Assembly (NCBI GenBank): GCA_963723495.1 | Contig: CAVRQR010000015.1 | Coordinates: 124,001-188,000 of the forward strand | Direction: 5' to 3' | Source of the DNA: Gp6-AA40 sp963723495 | Lineage (GTDB): Bacteria; Acidobacteriota; Vicinamibacteria; Vicinamibacterales; UBA2999 | Length of the DNA stretch: 64,000 bases | Shown: one piece after another, positions 56,687 through 64,000 of the stretch | Layout: every line of letters starts with the position of its first letter | Position numbering within the stretch: the stretch's first letter is position 1 | Made by a program: the position numbers and the translations under genes | Notes under the pieces: generated by a model | Databases searched by the model: none | What the model saw: the letters and a program-made list of their open reading frames with translations, nothing else | Told to the model about the DNA's origin: nothing

Positions 56687-58318
56687 CCGCGCTCCCTCTG
56701 AAGACGTTCAGCGTTCCTCGGCGACGGCTCGCCGCCGCGCTGCCACTTGCTGAAGTGGCCTGTCAGGTAACGGACATCCGTGAACCCATGCTTCCGGAGC
56801 ACCGCGCCCGCCATCCACGCGCGCGGACCGTGACCGCAGTACACGACGACGGTGTCGCGGCGAGATCCTGGAATCGAGTCAACCCGTCCTCGTATCGCTT
56901 CAAACGGTATGTGTATCGCTCCGGGAACATGCCCCTGGGCGAACTCCGTCTCCGTTCGCACGTCGATGATCGTCGGCGCCGTGCCCGAATCGATCTGCTC
57001 GAGAAGTGTCGCGGCAGATACCTCGGTTCCGCGCAGATGGCTGGGTTCCGCGCCTGCGGGAATCGACACGATCCAGGCCGCCACTCCCAGTGCAGCGACA
57101 ACCGCCGCGAGCAAGTAGAACGCGGCGGCATACGACCCGGTTCGCTCTGCCCACACGGCAAGGAACAGCGGACCAATGGCCGACGCCACGACGGTCATCG
57201 CCTGCGCAACGCCCTGAATTCGTCCGAGGTGCCGGCGGCCGTAGGCCTGCCCCCAGAAACTGAAGAACACCACTGTGATGAACCCGCCGGCAATTCCCAT
57301 CGCCACCGCCTGCACCATGACCTGTCCCTGCGTCGAGACGTGCGCGAGAGCCGCAAGCCCCATAGCCAGGACGGCCATCGCCGCAACGAGGATGACCCGC
57401 AGCGAGACGCGCGGCGCCAGCGCACCGGCCGCAAAGTTGCCGGCCAGACCGGTGATCGCGGTCACGGCAAGCGCGGTGTAGTAGATGTCGGGCGTGAATC
57501 CGCGCTCGACGAGAATCGATTCGTTCAGCAGGCCGATTCCCGACGCCACGAGACCATAGATCGAGCTGGCCAGCCCGAACACCCAGAACGCAGGCGAGCG
57601 AAGCGCCTCGAAGAGTGTGGCTTCTGCTCCAGCGTTCGTGGTGTCCTCCGCGTCGGCCGTCACCTGCGCTGAGGCTTCCCCGTCTACATTCACGCCGATC
57701 GCTTCCGGTGACGACCGGTCCAGCCACCACGCCAGCGGTGCGAGTCCGGCGAGGAGGGCGACGCCAATCGATGCCCACGCAATCCGCCAGCCAGCCGATT
57801 GCACGACGGCGCCCACGATCGGAAACGCGGCCATGAACCCGATGCTCATCACGAGCGCATAGACCGCCATCGCGACAGTCAGTCGCCGCCGGAACCACTT
57901 CCCCACCATCGCGAGGCTGACCACCGACAGCGCGCTCTGACCGAAGCCGCGAGTCAACGTCACCAGCACCAGCAACGCCGATCACGGCGCTCGTCTGGCT
58001 CATGGCGAGCACGGTCAGCCCCAGGGCGACGGCGATCACGGTGAGAACGATTCGACTGCCCACCCGATCGATCAGGCGGCCGACGCCAAGGCAGAACAAC
58101 GCGCCCACCAGTGTCGCCACGAGATTGATCTGCGCAAACGTGATACGGCTCAACGACAGATCGCGCAGGAGCGGTTCCGTGATGAGCCCGAGTCCCTGGG
58201 TCCGCCCGGGCAGCGTTCCGACCATCGCGAGGGCCGCCACGCCCAGCACCACCCATCCGTAATAGATGCGCTCCCGAGCCTGCGGGGCGATGAGCGCGCT
58301 GCTGCCGGTCTGACTCAT
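56629..58318 (-). CDS. MFS transporter fused to a C-terminal rhodanese domain (frame broken)
   Basis: ATG 58318 follows AAGGTG and opens a 12-helix MFS transporter: YYGWVVLGVAALAMVGTLPG, LFCLGVGRLIDRVGSRIVL (motif A-like), and after a one-base shift near 57965, LVLVTLTRGFGQSALSVVSL. The last helix (AAFYLLAAVVAALGVAAWIV) runs into a rhodanese domain of about 100 residues: EQIDSGTAPTIIDVRTETEF, GHVPGAIHIPFEAI, the active-site loop VVVYCGHGPRAWMAGAVL with its Cys, and RYLTGHFSKWQRGGEPS. The stop is uncertain and the reading frame overlaps the next gene by 58 bases. A role in export or uptake linked to sulfur transfer is inference. Confidence 0.8.
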
Positions 58319-58328
58319 GGTCACCTTA

Positions 58329-59000
58329 TTAGACGACGCGGCGGAGCCGACCGTCCGAGATGTCGAAGCGGATCGGAAACTGCCCGGCGAGCCGTTCGCT
58401 GTGCGTGACGACGATCAGGATGTTGCGCAGCCGCGCATGCAGGTCGAGCAGCATACTCGCCACCGTTGACGCCGAAGCCTGATCCAGGTTGCCAGTCGGT
58501 TCATCGCAGAGGACGAGCCGCGGCTGACGAACGAGCGCTCTTGCGATCGCAGCGCGCTGCTTTTCGCCGCCTGAGAGTTCACCTGGACGATGGTCCAGCC
58601 GTTCCCCTAATCCGACCTGCTCGAGGCAGGCCCGTGCACGTTCGGCGTCACCGCTCCCGTTGCCCCTGGCGACCAGCGTCGGCACGAGCACGTTCTCGAG
58701 GACCGTGCATTGCGGCAGCAGGCAATGATCCTGAAACACGAACCCGATGCTGGTGTTGCGAAAGTCGGCCAGCGCAGAGGCGGTCAGATCGAACGGGTTC
58801 TGCCCATCGAGAGTGATGCTTCCCTGCGACGGCGGCTCGAGCGCACCGAGCATGTACAGCAGCGAGCTTTTGCCGCTGCCCGAGGGGCCGGTGATCGCAG
58901 CGGCATCCCCTGGTGAGAGCGAGAAGCTCACATCCGACAACACGGTCAACGGACCGCGCGGGGTCGGGTACTGCTTGCTGACGCCTGTCACCTTCAGCAC
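58329..59000 (-). CDS. ABC transporter ATP-binding protein (LolD/MacB-like)
   Basis: A 223-residue ATPase. Walker A is GPSGSGKSSLL, the Q-loop is FVFQDHCLLPQCTVLENVL, the signature is LSGGEKQRAAIARAL and Walker B is LVLCDEPTGNLD. The spacing and LLPQ-x-TVLENV pattern place it in the LolD/MacB/FtsE group that pairs with FtsX-type permeases; the giant permease at 50035 in the same operon is the obvious partner. GTG 59000 overlaps the glycosyltransferase stop. Confidence 0.92.
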   Translation of the reverse strand: MLKVTGVSKQYPTPRGPLTVLSDVSFSLSPGDAAAITGPSGSGKSSLLYMLGALEPPSQGSITLDGQNPFDLTASALADFRNTSIGFVFQDHCLLPQCTVLENVLVPTLVARGNGSGDAERARACLEQVGLGERLDHRPGELSGGEKQRAAIARALVRQPRLVLCDEPTGNLDQASASTVASMLLDLHARLRNILIVVTHSERLAGQFPIRFDISDGRLRRVV

Positions 59001-60309
59001 GGCAGGCCCGCGCTGGCTCGACGAGCGACCATCTCGTACACCTCGAGCAACCGGCTCGCCGATCCGGCCACCGTGTAGTGGTCACGCACACCTTCGAAGG
59101 CCTTGTTCGCCAACTGCGCTGATAGCGCGCGGTCGCTCCACAGTTGATACAACCCATCGGCGATTGCGTCAGGATCGTCCGGGTTCACGAGCAGCCCGCC
59201 GCCGGTCTTCTCCACCATCTCGGTGAACGAACCGCGTCTGGGCTGCACCACGGGCACGCCGCTTGCCATCGCTTCGAGGAGGAACATCCCCTTCGGCTCG
59301 TCGTAGGTCGCCGGCACGGACAACACATCGAGGCCACGAAGAAACGTCTGCTTGCCGGCGCGATCCAGTGCTCCGTGGTACGAGAACTCACCACCGAGGC
59401 CCGCGGTCGTCAGGGTGTCTTGAGCCTTCGCGAGGTACTCGCGATGATTCGGCGCGAGGTACCCGGCAACCTGGAGGACGATGCGCGCATTTCCGGTGCG
59501 GCGCCTGAACCTGACGTACGCATCGGCCAGGACGTGCAGCCCTTTCTCCGGCGCCACGCGTGCGAAGTACCCCACGCGATACTCATCACTGGTCTGCCCC
59601 GGCGTACGGCGCTCGAAGCCGGTCATCGTGATGCCGAGCGGGACGACCGACATGCGATCGGCCGGGATCCGCAGGAAGTCCGTCATGAACCGGGCGCAGT
59701 ACTCACTGACGGCAATGAAGTGATCGACGTTGCGGACCTGCTCCCGTATGAGCGCGATCGCTGGATCGCGGTAGGCCACGGCGAGCTCACTCAGAAAGAG
59801 CTCTTCACCCTGCAGCGTGCACAGGATCGGCCGCTGGAACGCGCGTCGCAGCGGCTTGGCCATCGCGATGACCAGCGAGTTCGGGATGTTGATCACATCC
59901 GGGGGTGGTTCGTCACGCGTCCACTCCACCAGCTTCTCGAACTCCTTGCGAAGGACCCCCTGCTCGCCTTGCAGCGTCGAGATCGTCATCTCACCGAGCA
60001 CGCGCGCCTCCGGCGAGACCGCGCGGCCGGCAAGGGCGCTAATGACCCGGGGTGAATCCCATAGCTTGTCGAGAAAGCGAGGCGTCCGCCGGAACAGCGA
60101 CGAGGTACCTGCTGCAGGTAGACGCTGATCCCTCCGAAGAGCACGTCGGGCCGGCTGACGTTCGTCTCGTCCGTTCGCGTGGGTGTGTAGACAGGGATCA
60201 GCGTGACGTCGTGCCCACGTGCCATCAACTCCGCCGCGAGCCCGTTGTCGCGGAAACAGCTCCCGCAGTACATCCCCGCCGCGCCCGCAGTGATGGATAG
60301 GATTCTCAT
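58994..60309 (-). CDS. Glycosyltransferase family 4 (frame broken)
   Basis: A GT-B enzyme of about 438 residues. ATG 60309 gives RILSITAGAAGMYCGSCFRD and LAAELMARGHDVTLIPVYTP. A break near 60105 joins GGISVYLQQ to SSLFRRTPRFLDKLWDSPR. The C-terminal half has VGYFARVAPEKGLHVLADAY, and the nucleotide-sugar E-x7-E motif in EPKGMFLLEAMASGVPVV. The N-terminal CGSCFRDN pattern is typical of one GT4 subgroup. It probably adds a sugar to a lipid or metabolite in the cytoplasm. It heads the tight 14-kb operon, 42 bases after the LuxC-like gene. Confidence 0.87.
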
Positions 60310-60351
60310 GCACCCGCGCGGAGTGTCCTCAACAAATGACTCCCGACCCCA

Positions 60352-61732
60352 TTACAAAGCTGTGCTCTGGAAGGCGCGAGCGCGGAAGAGGAACTCGACG
60401 ATGTTGCCTTCGTGCGGCTGACGCCAGTTGAGCTGTGTCGTCGGCACGCGGCCGAAGTTCAGTCGATCGACGTGCACCGCGTCGAGCAGCCGGCGCTTGA
60501 ATGACTCGTTGACACGTGATGGCCGTGCAGACGAGCGTCGGGCCAATGGCCTCGATCATCTTCGACTCGGGACATTCGACCACGGTCACGAACGGAAACA
60601 TGTACTCCTTCTTCACAACAGCCGGCTCCGGCGAGCTGGCGTGGATGACCGTCGGCAACAGATACTCAGACTTCCCGTTCTTGATCAGCCGGCTGCCTTC
60701 GCGAAGGGAAGCCGTCACATCGACGACGCCGGGTGCCTGCAGATCCGCATCGATCGATTGCGAGATCGCCTCGGCCACGCCGCTCACGGTGAAGGCCGCC
60801 AGCGACGCGTCGGGATGCTCGGGCGGAAGCGGGCGAATCGCGGCGAGCCGCTGGGCGATCGCGTTGGCGATCTCCTTCGTGTGACGACTGGCCCAGATGC
60901 CCGAGCAATTGATGCAGCTCCGGCCGCTGTTGATGAACACGCTCTCGACCATCAGGTCGAGGTAGTCCTCCCAGCGATCGACCTGATCGTCACCCAGCAG
61001 AATCTTCGAGAAACCGGGCCCGTGCGCCTGCACGCGCGGGTTCCCGCGGTAGCGATCGACGGTGGGCGTGCCACCGAAGACCAGGCTGCGCGCGCACGCG
61101 TCGAGGACCGCGGCGCCGACATCGGCGCCACCGGGGTAGATCGAGATCGCTTCGCGAGGGATGCCGGCCTCGAAGAAGGCGGCCGCCATCCGGTACGGCG
61201 TCCACGGTTCCTGCGGTCCCGGTTTCAGGACCAGGCCGACCTGCATCGGAATGATCGGCAGCCAGAGCGTATGCACGCCAGGCGAGTTCGACGGCAGGAC
61301 GAGGCCAAGCACGGGGCTCTGCACCTGGTAGCTGATCGGAACGCCGCGTTCCTCGCCATGCCCGCTGGCGAGCACGTCCAGGGACAATCCACGCGTCAAC
61401 GACTCGAGGATGCTCCGCATCTCGCCCAACACGAACGCGTTCTTCTTCATGTTGGCGCGGCACATCTTCTCGGGGAGGCCGGTGCTCGCCGACTGCGCGT
61501 GGACGAACTCGTCGGCAGTCTGCGTGCCATCGCCCATCGGGAGCGTGGCGTTCATGTACAGCTCGCCCGCTCGACCGACGCGGGCGATCAGATCGTCGAT
61601 CGGAATCTCCCGCAGCGCATCACGGGCGCGCTGAGCTTTCCGCGCGTCGCGCTGAATCAACCCGCCGTTCGCACGGCTGACACGGGCAATCGGCTCTCCG
61701 GTCGAGAAGTGCACGACCTCGTCGACCTCCAT
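60352..61732 (-). CDS. Aldehyde dehydrogenase-fold acyl reductase (LuxC-like; frame broken)
   Basis: A protein of about 460 residues. The nucleotide-binding and active-site regions read VLGLVLPSNSPGVHTLWLP and FINSGRSCINCSGIW, the latter with the nucleophilic Cys. Where ordinary ALDHs have ELGGK, with the general-base Glu, this protein has VQAHGPGFSKILL, as expected of LuxC-type reductases that accept a thioester instead of oxidising an aldehyde. A break near 60520 joins LVCTAIT to SFKRRLLDAVHVDRLNFGRV and the end FLFRARAFQSTAL. With the LuxE-like gene upstream it could reduce an activated carboxylic acid to an aldehyde. Substrate unknown. Confidence 0.75.
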
Positions 61733-61808
61733 GCTCGTGTACGGTTGCGCCCCAACGCAAGAACTGGTAGCTGTAACATGTCACTCTTGAATCATCTTTG
61801 AATAAGCT

Positions 61809-61913
61809 GATCTTTGATTATTGATTCGTTGTTGATTGACGATTGTTGATTTCTGATTGAACAATCACTCAATCTCGAATCAACAATCACCAACGATTCA
61901 ACAATCAAAGATC
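61809..61913. repeat. Heptamer hairpin element, GATTGTT type (AT-rich)
   Basis: The outer arms 61809-61831 and 61891-61913 are 23-base inverted copies with two mismatches (GATCTTTGATTATTGATTCG faces CGATTCAACAATCAAAGATC). Inside, GATTGAC-GATTGTT-GATTTCT-GATTGAA keeps a 7-base period. It is strikingly AT-rich in a high-GC chromosome and fills most of the 211-base gap between the LuxE-like and LuxC-like genes. Fainter units continue to about 61930. Confidence 0.82.
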
Positions 61914-61943
61914 CCGAAATCAATAATTGACTTGCACGATTGA

Positions 61944-63056
61944 TCAGTAAACACCGACAGTCGTCGTCGAAGCGAAGCCATGGAACGGCCGGACCCCACT
62001 GACCCCATCCCACGGGTAGCGCTCGTAGGGCGGCTCACGCTCGCCCTCGTCGCGCTCGAGGAATCCCGGCATGAAGAATTCCTTCGTCAGCGTCGTCAGC
62101 TTGACGCGACCGGTCTGCCCGTACTCCACAACCTTGCGCGGGTCGTCGAAATCCACGACCTCGACAACCGCGCGCGGCTGCGGCGCGTAGTAGGCGATCT
62201 TGTAGTTGTTGTGAGGCCCGGACGGCGCACTCGGCGCCAGACCCATCAACGTGTTTCCGTACGTCGGCGTCATGTAGGCGCCATCGAGCAGCTCTTCGTG
62301 CGCGAAGCGATTCCACTGCGGCGTGAACTCGGTGCCGCCGGAAAAGATTCCAGTGATCCCGACCTTTCGGATGCTGGTCCCCATCGACTCCAGCCGCAGC
62401 GCGAGCGCCTCGAGCAGCTTCGGCGTCGTGAACATGCACTTGATGTCGTGATCGGCCTGCAGGATCGTCACCGCCTGATCGATGACGTGGTCCTTGTACG
62501 CCTGCAGGTGCTCGCTCCATCCCTTCTTGATCAACTTGATCACCCAGCGCGGATCGAGATCGACACAGAACGAGATCCCGCCCCGGTGCTGACACAGATG
62601 CTCGACGGCCAGCCGCAGCCGCCGCGGGCCGGACGGGCCGAGCATCAGCCAGTTGCCGCCCTTCGGGAAGTGCTCATCCGGCAGCGTCGTGCTGAAGATC
62701 TCGTAGTCGATCCTGAAGTCCTCGCAGTTGATACGCGTCTTGGGAACGCCGGTCGTGCCGCCGGTCTCGAACACGAAGACCGGCTTGCCGGCCATGCCGC
62801 GCGGCACCCACCGTTGCACGGGCCCTCCGCGCAACCATTCGTCTTCGAACAGGCCGAACAGATGGAGATCGTCGAACCCTGAAATCCGTTCTCGCGGGTC
62901 CCACCCGAGTTTCTTCGCGTAATCGAGCCAGAAGGGACTGCCCGTCGCCGGATCGAAGTGCCACGCGACGACTTCGCGCACCCATACATCGAGCGCCGCC
63001 CGGGCGGATTGGACCTGTGTTGGTGCCACCGAGACTGAGGACTGGGAAGCCTGCAT
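61944..63056 (-). CDS. LuxE/PaaK-like adenylate-forming enzyme
   Basis: A 370-residue cytoplasmic enzyme. ATG 63056 gives ASQSSVSVAPTQVQSARAAL; an upstream start at 63104 adds 16 residues encoded by a heptamer element and is rejected. The phosphate-binding loop is VFETGGTTGVPKTRI. Other family marks are GNWLMLGPSGPRRLRLAVEH, CMFTTPKLLEALALRLES, GIFSGGTEFTPQWNRF and YMTPTYGNTLMGLAPS. It resembles acyl-protein synthetase LuxE and PaaK-like ligases that activate acids for a partner reductase. The neighbouring LuxC-like gene is that partner by context. The C-terminal domain is shorter than in true CoA ligases. Confidence 0.78.
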   Translation of the reverse strand: MQASQSSVSVAPTQVQSARAALDVWVREVVAWHFDPATGSPFWLDYAKKLGWDPRERISGFDDLHLFGLFEDEWLRGGPVQRWVPRGMAGKPVFVFETGGTTGVPKTRINCEDFRIDYEIFSTTLPDEHFPKGGNWLMLGPSGPRRLRLAVEHLCQHRGGISFCVDLDPRWVIKLIKKGWSEHLQAYKDHVIDQAVTILQADHDIKCMFTTPKLLEALALRLESMGTSIRKVGITGIFSGGTEFTPQWNRFAHEELLDGAYMTPTYGNTLMGLAPSAPSGPHNNYKIAYYAPQPRAVVEVVDFDDPRKVVEYGQTGRVKLTTLTKEFFMPGFLERDEGEREPPYERYPWDGVSGVRPFHGFASTTTVGVY

Positions 63057-63085
63057 AAGACTCGCAGTATAGTCTTGGCCAAAGA

Positions 63086-63144
63086 CAACTCCCAACTCCA
63101 CCACTCCCCAGTCCCAACGCTTGGAATTGGGAGTTGGAGGTTGG
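63086..63144. repeat. Heptamer hairpin element, TTGGGAG type (degenerate)
   Basis: The left arm 63086-63117 begins CAACTCC-CAACTCC and the right arm 63121-63144 reads TTGGAAT-TGGGAG-TTGGAGG-TTGG. They are inverted around CGC, with CCAA-CGC-TTGG at the centre. More worn than the copies at 26134 and 40808. It lies in the divergent region between the LuxE-like gene and the MFS gene. Confidence 0.7.
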
Positions 63145-63230
63145 CTTGCGACACTCGTTGGAGGTTGACACGCTCGTCTGACTTCCGAGCTCAGTGAATG
63201 CCCGACAGGGCCTCGTCGTATCGAGGTGGC

Positions 63231-64000
63231 ATGGTAAAGACCGCAATCGCAACGGCTCCGGCACCGCTGACGCCCCTGCAGTGGACTATTTGCGGAGTCG
63301 CAGCTCTTGGCTTCGCGTTCGACACCTATGAGCTGCTGATGCTGCCGCTCATCGTCCGGCCGGCCCTCGCCGAGCTTCTTGGCGCCGAGTTGAACAGCCT
63401 CGCCGTGAATTCATGGGTCGGCACGATGCAGTACGTGCCGGCGGTCGCAGGCGGCATCTTCGGGTTGCTTGGCGGCTACCTCACCGATCTCTTCGGGCGG
63501 CGGCGCGTGCTCGTGTGGAGCATCCTGCTCTACGCGTTCTCTGCCCTCGCGGCCGGCTTTGCCACCTCGGTCGAGTGGCTGCTCTTCTGGCGCTGCTGCA
63601 CGTTCGTCGGCGTGTGCGTGGAATTCGTCGCCGCGGTTGCGTGGCTCTCCGAGCTCTTTACCGATCCCGTGCAGCGCGAACGCGTTGTGGGATACACGCA
63701 GGCATTCAGTTCCTTCGGTGGCCTGATGGTGACCGGTGCCTATTACCTGGTCGTCACCTATGGCGATTCGCTTCCCGAAGTCCGCGGTGGCCACGAGGCG
63801 TGGCGCTACACGCTGATGTCAGGCGTGATCCCGGCGATTCCGCTCATCGTCATCAGACCCTTCCTCCCTGAGTCACCCTCGTGGGCGGAAAAGAAGCGCG
63901 CCGGCACCCTCAAGCGTCCAAGTTTTGGGGCGCTCTTCACGCCGGAGTTCCGCCGGACGACCATCGTAACGACGGTGATGATGGCAGCGGTCTACGGCAC
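63231..64000 (+). CDS. MFS transporter, partial
   Basis: The first 256 codons of a major facilitator transporter; the gene runs off the window. ATG 63231 follows GAGGTGG. Six hydrophobic segments are visible, beginning LQWTICGVAALGFAFDTYEL. The motif-A region between helices 2 and 3 is GGYLTDLFGRRRVLVWS, of the sugar-porter/AAHS type, and PFLPESPSWAEKKR is the intracellular PESPRW-like motif after helix 6. It may carry a sugar or an aromatic acid. It is divergent from the LuxE-like gene. Confidence 0.88.
   Translation, partial: MVKTAIATAPAPLTPLQWTICGVAALGFAFDTYELLMLPLIVRPALAELLGAELNSLAVNSWVGTMQYVPAVAGGIFGLLGGYLTDLFGRRRVLVWSILLYAFSALAAGFATSVEWLLFWRCCTFVGVCVEFVAAVAWLSELFTDPVQRERVVGYTQAFSSFGGLMVTGAYYLVVTYGDSLPEVRGGHEAWRYTLMSGVIPAIPLIVIRPFLPESPSWAEKKRAGTLKRPSFGALFTPEFRRTTIVTTVMMAAVYG

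Noticed and set aside
55652..56701. A 349-codon plus-strand open frame
   Set aside because: It mirrors the ACMSD-like gene on the opposite strand; the amidohydrolase reading has clear motifs and this one has none.
60428..61801. A 457-codon open frame on the plus strand
   Set aside because: It is antisense to the LuxC-like gene, rich in Arg/Asp/His as expected of a high-GC shadow frame, and has no domain likeness.

Overview
The window looks like a chromosomal segment of a high-GC member of the Acidobacteriota, most likely class Vicinamibacteria (subdivision 6). The signs are a secreted von Willebrand A protein of the acidobacterial type paired with a TPR protein, a very large double-module FtsX-type permease, a TonB receptor with an N-terminal carboxypeptidase-regulatory-like domain, and eight secreted PQQ-like beta-propeller proteins. 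The placement is inferred from gene content; there is no rRNA or other marker here to prove it. I found no tRNA, rRNA, CRISPR array, phage or insertion-sequence gene, and no gene-free stretch over 300 bases.

Layout. (1) 1-13.4 kb is housekeeping: a partial aminotransferase, coaD, rsmD, recG and a frame-broken secreted protein on the minus strand, then lexA, a DUF3467 protein, nth, a zincin, rsmA, rnj, ftsK and an AMIN/Amidase_3 cell-wall amidase on the plus strand. (2) 13.5-27.8 kb is an envelope island: five beta-propeller proteins, two TonB receptors and a Tat-exported amidohydrolase. (3) 27.8-40.8 kb is mixed accessory DNA: an epimerase, an SDR, a broken AraC regulator, a serine beta-lactamase-type hydrolase, a tandem DUF1801 protein, two metallo-beta-lactamase-fold hydrolases around a YcaQ-like protein, and several unknown secreted proteins. 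(4) 40.9-45.3 kb is a compact minus-strand operon of HemN-like radical SAM enzyme, 4HBT thioesterase, PaaK-like ligase and flavin-dependent halogenase-like enzyme, which reads as a small specialised-metabolite cluster. (5) 46-60.3 kb is a tight 14-kb minus-strand operon: glycosyltransferase, LolD-like ATPase, MFS-rhodanese fusion, ACMSD-like amidohydrolase, TPR protein, VWA protein, giant permease and three beta-propellers. (6) 60.3-63 kb is a LuxC-like/LuxE-like pair suggesting carboxylate reduction, followed by a divergent truncated MFS transporter.

Two window-wide patterns stand out. First, at least six intergenic elements plus one in-gene copy are built from short words repeated every 7 bases and arranged head-to-head as long hairpins. 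They resemble the heptamer STRR repeats of cyanobacteria, but the words differ between elements. Three of them almost exactly fill the gap between convergent genes. Second, over twenty genes have reading frames that break and resume in another frame while the protein homology carries on. The breaks are concentrated from 32 to 60 kb. I read most of these as single-base indel errors of the assembly rather than gene decay, so coordinates of those genes are given for the reconstructed whole gene.
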